A stretch of 64,000 nucleotides of DNA from Winogradskyella marincola (GTDB taxonomy: Bacteria > Bacteroidota > Bacteroidia > Flavobacteriales > Flavobacteriaceae). Where the stretch lies: NCBI RefSeq assembly GCF_029624125.1, contig NZ_JARSBN010000001.1, positions 203,901-267,900 of the forward strand, written 5' to 3'. The notes beneath the pieces were generated by a model. It worked only from the letters and a program-made list of their open reading frames with translations, did not search any database and had not been told where the DNA came from. How positions within the stretch are numbered: position 1 is the stretch's first letter; each line of letters opens with the position of its first letter. Shown here one piece after another: positions 47,432-56,591 of the stretch. Both the position numbers and the translations under genes were made by a program.

Positions 47432-48355
47432 ATGCAGCCTTTTTTTTCAGTAGTAATCTCTGTTTTTAACAAAAAAGACCATATCAAAGATACGATTAAC
47501 AGTGTCTTAAATCAGTCTTTTAAAAATATTGAAATTATCGTTGTTGATGATGGCTCTACTGATGGCAGTAGCCAGATTATAAATGATTTTTTGGATGAAC
47601 GCATTAAGGTTATTAGAACAAAAAACCAAGGCGCTTCTAAGGCTAGAAACACAGGCATAACTAATGCTAATACTAATTATATTGCACTATTAGATGGTGA
47701 TGACTTATGGCACAAGGATTTTCTTATGCACATAAAAGAAGCCATAGCTGCTTTTCCTGATGAAAAAGTATATGCAACTGCATTATCACAAAAATACCCT
47801 AACAAAACTGTACCTGTTTCATACAGTTTTAAACAAAAGGAATTATATAGTGTTAGAAATTATTTTAAGTCCAGTAAAAAATATGCTATCCTATCTAGTT
47901 CTAGCACTGTCTTTAAAAAAGACATTTTAAAGACAACAGGAAACTTTGACCCTAACATTATATCTGGTCAAGATATAGATTTGTGGATTAGGTTTGCGAT
48001 GTATTACAATGTTGTTTTTATAAACAAACCTTTAGCAATCTACAATCATATTGCAGACAGCTTATCTAATACAGCATACAGCTTAACTAACAAATCTAAA
48101 TTTGATAAGTACCTTACTGAAGAAAAAGAAAACAAAGACTTAAAAGCATATCTAGATCTCAACAGATATTCTATGGCTTTATTAAGCAAGTTTCTTAACG
48201 ATAAAACTCGTTATGACTACTATATATCATTTATAGATTTTAAAAATCTTACAGTAAGACAAACTATTTTATTAAAAAGCCCTAAATGGTTATTAAAACT
48301 TTTACTAAAATTAAAATCTTTTAGAGGCGAAAAGCTCTACTACCCTTCAAATTGA
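47432..48355 (+). CDS. Family 2 glycosyltransferase
   Basis: The 307-residue protein has the GT-A fold start FFSVVISVFNKKDHIKDTIN, the nucleotide motif VVDDGSTDGS (about 37-46) and the DxD-like LLDGDDLW (about 86-93). It transfers a sugar in surface-glycan assembly. Its end overlaps the end of the convergent fdtA by 16 nt. Confidence 0.9.
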   Translation: MQPFFSVVISVFNKKDHIKDTINSVLNQSFKNIEIIVVDDGSTDGSSQIINDFLDERIKVIRTKNQGASKARNTGITNANTNYIALLDGDDLWHKDFLMHIKEAIAAFPDEKVYATALSQKYPNKTVPVSYSFKQKELYSVRNYFKSSKKYAILSSSSTVFKKDILKTTGNFDPNIISGQDIDLWIRFAMYYNVVFINKPLAIYNHIADSLSNTAYSLTNKSKFDKYLTEEKENKDLKAYLDLNRYSMALLSKFLNDKTRYDYYISFIDFKNLTVRQTILLKSPKWLLKLLLKLKSFRGEKLYYPSN

Positions 48356-48741
48356 TTTTTAAAATCCTGATAATCTCTTATATATTCTGCTTCTTTATAT
48401 TCTGTTGAAGCCAAAACTAAACACACTGCACCAGACGAAAAGTTATCAATTTCCCTCCATACATTGGTAGAAATATATAAGCCTTGCGTAGGCTTATTTA
48501 AGATGATTTTTTTTGTGGTTTTACCGTCATCTAATGTTACCTCAAAACTACCACTTAGAGCAATAATAACAGATTGCTGCTCTTTATGAGCATGGCCACC
48601 TCTGTAACTATCACTAGGCACATCAAAAAGATAATAGACACGCTTTATAGAAAAAGGCACTGTATTTTTTTCTACTACAGCGAGAGAGCCTCTTTCGTCA
48701 TGCACTTTTGGAATATCTATTATTGCTATTTTTGACATCAT
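48340..48741 (-). CDS. fdtA: FdtA/QdtA-type dTDP-keto-sugar isomerase (cupin)
   Basis: The 133-residue cupin matches FdtA: ERGSLAVVEKNTVPFSIKRV, VPSDSYRGGHAHKEQQ with the catalytic His pair, and ISTNVWREIDNFSSGAVCLV. The family converts dTDP-4-keto-6-deoxyglucose to the 3-keto isomer (galacto or gluco form) for 3-amino sugars. 4- versus 3-epimer specificity cannot be read here. ATG 48738 is an alternative start. Confidence 0.85.
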   Translation of the reverse strand: MMSKIAIIDIPKVHDERGSLAVVEKNTVPFSIKRVYYLFDVPSDSYRGGHAHKEQQSVIIALSGSFEVTLDDGKTTKKIILNKPTQGLYISTNVWREIDNFSSGAVCLVLASTEYKEAEYIRDYQDFKNQFEG

Positions 48742-48748
48742 CTTAATC

Positions 48749-49840
48749 TTATTTTAGTATAGCTTTCCACTGTTTGCCAATATTATTTAGCGATAAATGA
48801 AGCACACTAGACTTTGCGTTTTCTTTACAGTGTAAATATAAATTTTTATCCTCTATCATTCTATTCATTGCATTAGCAAAAGCTTGAGCATTGTGGTTTT
48901 CTACCAATAAGCCGTTATGCTCATTAACAACAACTTCATTTGGACCTGATTTGCAATCTACCGAAACCACAGGTACTCCTAAAGCTAAAGCCTCTGGTAT
49001 AGCCATAGGAAAACCTTCGTACCTACTTGCTAAAACTGAAAAAAGACTATTTTTTATGTATGGATAAGGATTTTTTTCGAAACCATTAAAAACAACGTAC
49101 TCATTAATTTTAATTGTTCTTGTGTACGTAATTAAATCTGCTTCGTCTGGTCCATTACCCAATACTAAAAGTTTTATATTTTGTTGCGAAAGGTTAGATA
49201 ACTTATAAGCATCAAACAGTAGTTTTAAGTTTTTGTGCTCATCATCTAATCTTCCAAAATAGATAATATAATTGCTTAAATCATTATCTGCTTTTTGGTC
49301 TGCATTTTTCCTGATATTTTCAAAATCAAAGCTATTATAGATTGTTGTAATATTTTTTAATGCATAGGTTTTTCTATAATTATCTTCTGCTGCTTTAGAA
49401 ACAGCTACCATTTTTTTGTTTTTATACAAATAGGTATTCAACCATTTGTATGATGTAAATGCTTTTTTGTAATTATAGTTATGCAACACATAGATTACAG
49501 GTAAGGTATATATAAACTTTGTTACCAAAAATTCTCTGTAGGCCTGTACTCTAGACCTTGCATCTATTACAATTTCTATGTTATTCTTTTTTAGGTACTT
49601 TTTAAAAATAAAAAGTCGATTTATCCTTCCAAAAATCGAAGAATCTTCCTTTTTTATTTTTCCAAGATTAAACAGTGTGCCTTTGTAAGAATAATCTATT
49701 CTGTCTAAAACCGAAACAATATGAATATCGTAACCCAAGCCATCTAAAATATGAGACAGTAACGCAGAAGAACGTTCTGCACCACCTCCACCAAGTGAAG
49801 ATACTACAATACATATTTTTTTGGTCTTGGTTTTAATCAT
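48749..49840 (-). CDS. Family 4 glycosyltransferase
   Basis: The 363-residue GT-B protein has CIVVSSLGGGGAERSSALLS at the N-terminus and the C-terminal donor site YEGFPMAIPEALALGVPVVS with GPNEVV. These are typical of GT4 enzymes. It is 7 nt upstream of fdtA on the same strand. Confidence 0.92.
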   Translation of the reverse strand: MIKTKTKKICIVVSSLGGGGAERSSALLSHILDGLGYDIHIVSVLDRIDYSYKGTLFNLGKIKKEDSSIFGRINRLFIFKKYLKKNNIEIVIDARSRVQAYREFLVTKFIYTLPVIYVLHNYNYKKAFTSYKWLNTYLYKNKKMVAVSKAAEDNYRKTYALKNITTIYNSFDFENIRKNADQKADNDLSNYIIYFGRLDDEHKNLKLLFDAYKLSNLSQQNIKLLVLGNGPDEADLITYTRTIKINEYVVFNGFEKNPYPYIKNSLFSVLASRYEGFPMAIPEALALGVPVVSVDCKSGPNEVVVNEHNGLLVENHNAQAFANAMNRMIEDKNLYLHCKENAKSSVLHLSLNNIGKQWKAILK

Positions 49841-49877
49841 TAAGAACTATCTTTGAAGAACAAATGTAACGATATAA

Positions 49878-51011
49878 ATGAAGATTTTACTTGTTGGTGA
49901 ATACAATAGAACACATTATAACTTAAAAAAAGCACTCAATAAATTAGGACATGAAGCTTTAGTTATTGGTACAGAAGACGGTTTTAAAAAAGTAGATGTG
50001 GATATTGAAATTAACAACCCGTTTAATTCGTATTTACTCAAAAAAACAAGATCTTTAATTTATAGAGTTTTCAAAATAGATTTGCTTTCTGTCTATACTA
50101 AAAATAAAATCAAATCTAATAAACACCTCCTTTCTAATTACGATGTTGTACAATACATTAACGAAAGTCCTTTTTTAATAGACCGAAAAGGTGAGTTAGC
50201 TATTTTTAAACTCTTCAATTCCTGGAACAAGAAATCTTTTCTGCTTTCTACAGGTACCGATTATATAAGTGTATCTTATGCTTTTGATAAAAAATTTAGA
50301 TACTCAATACTTACTCCTTTGTTTGAAGGAAAAGTTTCTAAAAAAGACTTTAGTCCTGCCCTTAATTACCTATCAAAATCTCATAAAACTTTACACGACT
50401 ATATTGTTTCTAAAATTTCTGGCATAATTTCTAAAGACTTAGACTATCATATTCCATTATTAGGCCATCCAAAATATTTAGGCATGATACCTCATGCCAT
50501 CGATGTTGACTCTTTAGAATACAAAAAACCAGTAGTTAAAGACAAAGTCGTTATCTTTCATGGCATTAACACAAACAACTACTATAAAAAAGGTAATGAT
50601 ATTTTTGATGCTGCCTTAGAAATCATCTCTAAAAAACACACTGACAAAGTAGATATTATTACCGTAAAGGACCTCCCTTACAAAGCGTATATAGAAAGCT
50701 TTAATAAGGCTCATATTCTTTTAGATCAAGTTTATGCCTACGATCAAGGCTTTAATGCTTTGGAAGCTATGGCTAAAGGCATTGTGGTATTTACAGGTGC
50801 TGAAAAAGAATGGTTAGAATATTATAATGTACAAGAAGACACCATTGCCATTAATGCGCTTCCTGATGAAGTACTTATTGCCGAAAAGCTTGAATGGTTA
50901 ATAAATAATCCTGAGGTAATCACTGAAATTTCGTTGAATGCAAGGCAATTTGTAGAGCAGCATCACAACTATATTAATTGTGCTATATCTTACCTAGATA
51001 AATGGTCTTAA
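49878..51011 (+). CDS. Glycosyltransferase-like protein
   Basis: The 377-residue protein starts MKILLVGEYNRTHYNLKKAL and ends with a GT-B-like C-terminal domain with QGFNALEAMAKGIVVFTGAE and EWLINNPEVITEIS. It overlaps the convergent dioxygenase gene by 4 nt. Donor and acceptor are unknown. Confidence 0.8.
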   Translation: MKILLVGEYNRTHYNLKKALNKLGHEALVIGTEDGFKKVDVDIEINNPFNSYLLKKTRSLIYRVFKIDLLSVYTKNKIKSNKHLLSNYDVVQYINESPFLIDRKGELAIFKLFNSWNKKSFLLSTGTDYISVSYAFDKKFRYSILTPLFEGKVSKKDFSPALNYLSKSHKTLHDYIVSKISGIISKDLDYHIPLLGHPKYLGMIPHAIDVDSLEYKKPVVKDKVVIFHGINTNNYYKKGNDIFDAALEIISKKHTDKVDIITVKDLPYKAYIESFNKAHILLDQVYAYDQGFNALEAMAKGIVVFTGAEKEWLEYYNVQEDTIAINALPDEVLIAEKLEWLINNPEVITEISLNARQFVEQHHNYINCAISYLDKWS

Positions 51012-51841
51012 TCTTTTTGTCTCGGAAACCTAAGCTCTAAAGAAATCCTTGTTATGTCGCTGTTTTGATTTACTGCAGAACCATGAATTAAAAACGGTGT
51101 AAACAGCAGTGCTTCTCCTTCGCCTGGATTTGGCCTTATCATTTTTATTGGTCCTGATTGTGTTTCTAAAATACATGGTACATAATACACATTACCATTT
51201 ATTTTTGCTCCTTTACTTTCTGTTCTTAATATATCGTTTTCTGGAAATAAATGGCTTCCTGGTAAAACAGGCAACGAAGATTTGTTATTACAACCTTCTA
51301 TTGGCAACCACACATTTACGATATCTTCCCAATAGCTTAAATAACCATCTCTGTGAGGTGGATTTATATCTAGTGTGTTGGGTCTGCTTATTCTAATTTG
51401 AATGTGCGACTTTTGAAGCTCTTCTACCCAAGAGGTTAATTTATAACCTAACACATCGCCAAATCGTTTGGCTAACAAATCTATATCAAAGTCAAAATCC
51501 TTTGTTTCTAAGTTTCTTGTAATGGAAATTACATTATTATGCAACTCGTTAGTTGTAACATATTTATGATAGTTTTTTAACTCAAAATCTGAGGCATCAA
51601 CATCGACATCATTAGTTTTTAATGCGCCTAAAATGATATTTTTAATAGAAGTTCTTAAATTTTCAAACTCATTTCCTTCAAAAGCTCTTACAACATCAAA
51701 ACCTTTGTTTTCCCAAGACATTTTAGACAAAACATTGTCTTCTGCTTTATAAAGCAATTCTTTTTCTCCCCAAAAAAAATCACCTTCTACATTAAATTCA
51801 AAAGGCTCATTATCTATGAATAAACTACAGGTCTTCATCAT
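51008..51841 (-). CDS. Phytanoyl-CoA dioxygenase-like 2-oxoglutarate oxygenase
   Basis: The 277-residue protein has a C-terminal jelly-roll with the iron site HRDG (PPHRDGYLSYW), distal His in FLIHGSAVNQNSDITRISLE and the 2-oxoglutarate-binding Arg nearby. The N-terminal ~100 residues are not recognised. It may hydroxylate a sugar or lipid of the glycan. ATG 51841 or 51838 overlaps the flippase end by 14-17 nt. Confidence 0.75.
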   Translation of the reverse strand: MMKTCSLFIDNEPFEFNVEGDFFWGEKELLYKAEDNVLSKMSWENKGFDVVRAFEGNEFENLRTSIKNIILGALKTNDVDVDASDFELKNYHKYVTTNELHNNVISITRNLETKDFDFDIDLLAKRFGDVLGYKLTSWVEELQKSHIQIRISRPNTLDINPPHRDGYLSYWEDIVNVWLPIEGCNNKSSLPVLPGSHLFPENDILRTESKGAKINGNVYYVPCILETQSGPIKMIRPNPGEGEALLFTPFLIHGSAVNQNSDITRISLELRFPRQKD

Positions 51842-53132
51842 TAGTTACTTTTTCTTTTTTTTGATTATTAAAATACATTTTAATAACAACCACAACCATT
51901 ACAAAATATATCACATATCTAACAAAATGCGCTAATACCACACCTTCTGTTCCGTATTGCTGAACAAACACCTTTGACAACAACAAAAATAATCCCATGG
52001 ATATGAGCTCTGTAATTATAAAGCTTTTTACCAATCGTTTTGCTAAAAATTGATGTGCCAAAACCAATGATCCTAACCGAATAAAGTCTCCTAAAAGTTG
52101 CCATTTAAACAGTGGCTCCATACCAGTAAAATCTGGATAAACGATTTGTATAATTATGTTTCTCAAAACATAGACTAATAACATTCCCAAACCAAAGATT
52201 GGTAATATTGTTTTGTAAATGTTTGCCACTTCTTTTTTAAAATCAACCTCGTTGGTTATTCCTGCAAATTTTGGAAGAACATACAGTGTAAATAAGCCGG
52301 AAGCAAACACCATATAATTTTTAGAAATAAAGGTTATTCCTGTCCAGTAACCTGCTTCATCCACTCCTAAATCATCAGCGATGTAGGTTCTTATGTCTAA
52401 CTCAATATAATTCAACAAAAATGTTGACACAAAAGACATTAGTGTAAATGACAACAGTTTGTTTTTATAGGATACATTAATCTTTAGAAGATTAAATGGT
52501 ATAATTGTTTTTAGCACTTTCCCAAAAACGAGCACTAATACCAATAGTTGAATTATTGGTGCAAGAACTATAGCTACAATGACGCCTTTAAGGTTATAAG
52601 TATATAATCCTACCAGCAATACAAATGATGCTATGAGGTAACTTATAAGTTCTATTTTGGCGTAACTCTTATAGTCTGAAACCCCATTTACTATACCACC
52701 TATCATTCTATTTATTGCTAAAAAAGGAACTACAAATGCCAATAATTTAAATGCGTAACTAAACGTTTCAGAATTAAATAAGAAAAGTGAAAGCTGATGA
52801 GCGCCAAAAAATAATATAACTGCAGAGACTAAAGACCCAATAAGAAGGAAAATTGATGCTGTAGAAAACACCTTGACGAGCTCTGGCTTGTTTTGTCTTA
52901 ACTCGGCCACATACTTTACCACACCATTAAAAGTTCCTAAGGTTGAAAAACTAGTAAGCATTCCCAAAACATTGCGTATTTGACCTATACTAGCTATACC
53001 AGATTCGCCTAAAGAAATTGCTAAAAACCGTTGCACAAACACTGAAACAACTAACCTTATAGAAATTACCACTGCATTAAGCGATGTAATTTTAAGCACA
53101 ATATTATCTCTAAAGAGTTTAGGAAGTTTCAT
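51825..53132 (-). CDS. O-antigen translocase (Wzx-like), copy 1
   Basis: The 435-residue protein has about 12 membrane helices. Signatures are SLGESGIASIGQIRNVL, DEAGYWTGITFISKNYMVF, LYVLPKFAG and WQLLGDFIRLGSLVLAHQFLA. This is a MATE/MOP-type flippase for lipid-linked sugars. It follows the second flippase by 11 nt; the two share a pattern along their length but are clearly divergent. Confidence 0.9.
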   Translation of the reverse strand: MKLPKLFRDNIVLKITSLNAVVISIRLVVSVFVQRFLAISLGESGIASIGQIRNVLGMLTSFSTLGTFNGVVKYVAELRQNKPELVKVFSTASIFLLIGSLVSAVILFFGAHQLSLFLFNSETFSYAFKLLAFVVPFLAINRMIGGIVNGVSDYKSYAKIELISYLIASFVLLVGLYTYNLKGVIVAIVLAPIIQLLVLVLVFGKVLKTIIPFNLLKINVSYKNKLLSFTLMSFVSTFLLNYIELDIRTYIADDLGVDEAGYWTGITFISKNYMVFASGLFTLYVLPKFAGITNEVDFKKEVANIYKTILPIFGLGMLLVYVLRNIIIQIVYPDFTGMEPLFKWQLLGDFIRLGSLVLAHQFLAKRLVKSFIITELISMGLFLLLSKVFVQQYGTEGVVLAHFVRYVIYFVMVVVVIKMYFNNQKKEKVTNDEDL

Positions 53133-53143
53133 GCTTAATGTAT

Positions 53144-54451
53144 TTAAAAATCATCTATGCCATCATCATTGATAACACCAAACAAAGAACTTCCGAAAAT
53201 GAGTAATACAATACCGAAGTGCATAAGATAGCTGAGGCAGTGTCCCATTACAGCGCCTTTTATTCCAAAAACATCAATAAAATAAATGCTTGAAAAGTAC
53301 ATAATTACAAACAAGAACACCTCTATAATTATAAAGTGGGTAAACATCTTCTTGGCCAAGAATTTGTAGGCTATAACCATTGACATAACTCTCATAAAGT
53401 CTCCAAGTATTTGATAACCCATTAAATCTTCTACAGGTCTAAATTCTTCGGTAAAAAGCAGACTTACCAACAAACTTCTACTGAGGTAAATTATTCCTAA
53501 TATTATTGCAAAAATTGGCAATACGGTTTTATAAAAACTGAAAACCTCTTTCCTAAATTCGCTTCGAGATTTTAACTCTGCAAATCGAGGCAAGATATAC
53601 AATGCCATAAGCGAATTGATAAACATAAGATAGTAATCTGAAACTCTGGTTACAGCTGTCCAGTAACCAGCTTCTTTCATTCCTATTTCTGAAATAATAT
53701 AATTTCTAATTATAATATATACTATTGGTAATGCTACAGAAGACACTAATGCCATAACCATATAAGGACTCAACTTTCTTAGTACTGGTATTTGAATGTC
53801 TGTTATATTTATAATTGACATTAAGTTTTTTCTAAAAGCAATTCCTACGATTGTGATAAGAAGATTTAGAGCTGGTGTAATAACCACAGCAATTAATGCA
53901 CCATCTATATTTTCTTGCTTTATTAGAAGTAGCGTAACTAACAGGCCTAAAATTTGACCTATAATATTTATGATTAATAAAATCCTATATTTTGAAAAGC
54001 CATTCATAATGGCAAACGCAAACATGTTTAGAGCATAAAAAGGAAGCACTATTGCTAGTTTTTCTATAACATATACATAGTTATTGTTAAAGAAAATTAG
54101 CTCATTTATAAACTCTGCATTATAGTAACAGAAAAAAGCTAATATCAATGATGAGAAAAAACCAAAATAAAATACCGTAGACAATACAGAGGTTAATTCT
54201 GCTACGTTATTTTTACATTTTCCTATAAGCTTTACAAAGCCGTTATATAAACCTGCTATTGATATGGATTGAGCAGTACTAAGAAAATTTCTTAAATTTC
54301 CTATCAGTGCCATACCCTCTGGACCAATAAACAAAGCTATAAACTTAGATATTAAAATACCTGCAAGAATCTTAATACTAAGATTGGCCGTATTAAGACT
54401 CGCGGCTTTAACTAAAACTTCATTATTTATATAGTGAAAAAACTTTTTCAA
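53144..54451 (-). CDS. O-antigen translocase (Wzx-like), copy 2
   Basis: Also 435 residues with ~12 helices: FIGPEGMALIGNLRNFL, KEAGYWTAVTRVSDYYLMF, LYILPRFAEL, YQILGDFMRVMSMVIAYKFLA. It is a diverged paralogue of the downstream gene. Its ATG is next to the stop of the aminotransferase gene, so the three genes form an operon. Confidence 0.9.
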   Translation of the reverse strand: MKKFFHYINNEVLVKAASLNTANLSIKILAGILISKFIALFIGPEGMALIGNLRNFLSTAQSISIAGLYNGFVKLIGKCKNNVAELTSVLSTVFYFGFFSSLILAFFCYYNAEFINELIFFNNNYVYVIEKLAIVLPFYALNMFAFAIMNGFSKYRILLIINIIGQILGLLVTLLLIKQENIDGALIAVVITPALNLLITIVGIAFRKNLMSIINITDIQIPVLRKLSPYMVMALVSSVALPIVYIIIRNYIISEIGMKEAGYWTAVTRVSDYYLMFINSLMALYILPRFAELKSRSEFRKEVFSFYKTVLPIFAIILGIIYLSRSLLVSLLFTEEFRPVEDLMGYQILGDFMRVMSMVIAYKFLAKKMFTHFIIIEVFLFVIMYFSSIYFIDVFGIKGAVMGHCLSYLMHFGIVLLIFGSSLFGVINDDGIDDF

Positions 54452-55555
54452 TTAATAAGCATTTACTACTTCTACAACAGTATTTACTTCTTTATCTGTT
54501 AATACAGAACTTATTGGCAAACTTATAATTCTTTTATGAATTTGCTCTGTTATAGGCAATTTTAAATATGAAAATCTTTCTAATGCTTGTTGCTTGTGAG
54601 GCGGAACAGGATAATGAATTAACCATTCTATATTGTTTTTATTTAAATAATTAATAAAATCGTCTCTATCATCAACCTCAACTACAAAAGCGTAAAAAAC
54701 ATGATTATCAAACCCTTCATAAAATGGTGTTCTTACTCTAGAATTTGTAATCTCATTAATATAGCGCTTTGCTATAGTTCTCCTTACCTTATTATCTGTA
54801 TCTAAAACCTTAAGTTTAATACTTAAAAAAGCTGCCTGAAGATCATCTAACCTACTATTGTAGCCAATAATTTCATTTTCATATTTTACTATACTACCAT
54901 AATTTCTTAATAATGTAACAGCTTCATACAATTCATTATTATTAGTTGTTACAGCACCTCCATCTCCTAACGCACCTAAATTTTTACTTGGATAAAAACT
55001 AAATGCAGCTGCATCTGCTAAATTTCCGGCTTTTAATTTTTTGTCTTTAGAAGTGGCTCCATGTGCTTGAGCTGCATCTTCAATTAATAACAAATTATAA
55101 TCATTAGCTAGGGATTTTAAGCTTTTAAAATCTGCCAGCTGACCATACAAATGAACCATAATTATTGCCTTTACTTCTTCTGTATAAGACGCTTTAACTC
55201 CTTGCAATGATATATTATAAGTTGCCGGATCTGGCTCTACTAATACAGGCTCTAACTCGGCATGAATTACAGACAAAATGGTAGCAATAAATGTATTAGC
55301 TGGCACCAAAACCTTGTCTCCTTTTTTCAGCTTTCCTATTTTTATATATCCTCGTAAAATTAAAGTTAAAGCATCTAAACCATTGGCTGTACCAACACAG
55401 TAGTCGGTACCACAATAATTAGCAAATTCTCTTTCAAATTTATCTACATTAGGACCTAAAATATAATATGACGTATCTAAAGACTTACTAAACGATGTCT
55501 CTAGTGCTTCTTTAAATCTATTATTTATTTTATGTAGATCCAAAAACTTAATCAT
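54452..55555 (-). CDS. DegT/DnrJ/EryC1/StrS sugar aminotransferase
   Basis: The 367-residue PLP enzyme has LIEDAAQAHGA (Asp contacting the pyridine), the PLP lysine in FSFYPSKNLGALGDGGAV, and RNYGS. With fdtA nearby it would make a dTDP-3-amino-3,6-dideoxyhexose (FdtB/QdtB role, inferred). It overlaps the acyltransferase gene by 4 nt. Confidence 0.93.
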   Translation of the reverse strand: MIKFLDLHKINNRFKEALETSFSKSLDTSYYILGPNVDKFEREFANYCGTDYCVGTANGLDALTLILRGYIKIGKLKKGDKVLVPANTFIATILSVIHAELEPVLVEPDPATYNISLQGVKASYTEEVKAIIMVHLYGQLADFKSLKSLANDYNLLLIEDAAQAHGATSKDKKLKAGNLADAAAFSFYPSKNLGALGDGGAVTTNNNELYEAVTLLRNYGSIVKYENEIIGYNSRLDDLQAAFLSIKLKVLDTDNKVRRTIAKRYINEITNSRVRTPFYEGFDNHVFYAFVVEVDDRDDFINYLNKNNIEWLIHYPVPPHKQQALERFSYLKLPITEQIHKRIISLPISSVLTDKEVNTVVEVVNAY

Positions 55556-56523
55556 ATGTACAGATCGTTTAAAAGTTTTACGTTAACGGTATCAAACTTG
55601 TAAAAACTCTGAGTAATAGAATGCGATCCAAAGCCTTCTTTCCAATACAGTAAACCTTGATTAATATTCTGACCTTGGTTGAGATTGGATATCCCAAAAT
55701 TAAAATAAGACTTGCTTGCAAAAACATCTTCTAAAAGGTGATGATGCAAAAAATCTAAGCTGCCCAAAGTATTTTTATCCGTATTTCCAGAAATATACTG
55801 ACTGTGAGCCACATGCTTTGTTTCAAAAATGGTAGTACCAGCAACAATTATATTGTTATGATAAACATTGAATTGTCTTATTTTATTTGGAAACTTAGTT
55901 TTTAAAAGCTGAATTTCTTCTAAGCTATGCACAGGTTTTACATCGTGTTTATTATCTAGATTAGGTATTAGGATTTTGTTCCAAAAATCTTCAAAATCAT
56001 TAACCTCTTTAACAACTAGGTTATTTTTTTGACCTCTCTTATAACCATTTTTTCTACTTCTGTTATAGGCTTTAAATTTTAAATCTACAACAGAGTGCAT
56101 ATCCACTCTAACCAATTGAGCTTTCAACTTAAAACACAAATATGCTAAAGGATTATTGGTTTGGTTTTCTAAGAAAACTATGGGTAATTCTTTTAACTCA
56201 AGAGTCTTTATTTTATTATCTAAAAGATAGTTTAGCACTGCTTTTAATAGATTTATAACATCTTCAGATTTTAAATCTGATTTATAAATAAATCCTCCAT
56301 AAGTTAACCCTTGGTGAGAATACACACAATCATCAACCTTGTTTGCAGGCATCAATGCTATTAACTTTTCATCTTTATAGATCATTAATGAAAAATCCTG
56401 AAACCTATCGTTATGATAGTCCATAAAATCCCTTTGAAAAAGAAATGTTTGCTGGTTGCTATCAACAGCAAATTTATCCCATTCTATATGGTCTGAAGCT
56501 TTGTATTTTTTAACTAAATAAAT
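55552..56523 (-). CDS. GNAT/FemAB-like acyltransferase, probable ATT start
   Basis: The body (ATG 56424) begins MDYHNDRFQDFSLMIYKDEK and contains KLIALMPANK, SRKNGYKRGQKNNLVVKEV, AGTTIFETKHVAHSQYISG and GISNLNQG, as in GNAT/FemAB-type proteins of flavobacterial glycan loci. The frame stays open for 33 codons upstream to 56523 and gives YLVKKYKASDHIEWDKFAVD and QTFLFQRDF, which looks like a family N-terminus. No ATG, GTG or TTG lies there; ATT 56523-56521 after TAA is the candidate start. It may acetylate the amino sugar made by the next gene. Start uncertain. Confidence 0.75.
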   Translation of the reverse strand: MYLVKKYKASDHIEWDKFAVDSNQQTFLFQRDFMDYHNDRFQDFSLMIYKDEKLIALMPANKVDDCVYSHQGLTYGGFIYKSDLKSEDVINLLKAVLNYLLDNKIKTLELKELPIVFLENQTNNPLAYLCFKLKAQLVRVDMHSVVDLKFKAYNRSRKNGYKRGQKNNLVVKEVNDFEDFWNKILIPNLDNKHDVKPVHSLEEIQLLKTKFPNKIRQFNVYHNNIIVAGTTIFETKHVAHSQYISGNTDKNTLGSLDFLHHHLLEDVFASKSYFNFGISNLNQGQNINQGLLYWKEGFGSHSITQSFYKFDTVNVKLLNDLYI

Positions 56524-56591
56524 ATTTTAAAAAATATAATTTTTAAGAATGTGAAAGTACAAATTTTATAGAAATGTTGTACTGCGATGTT

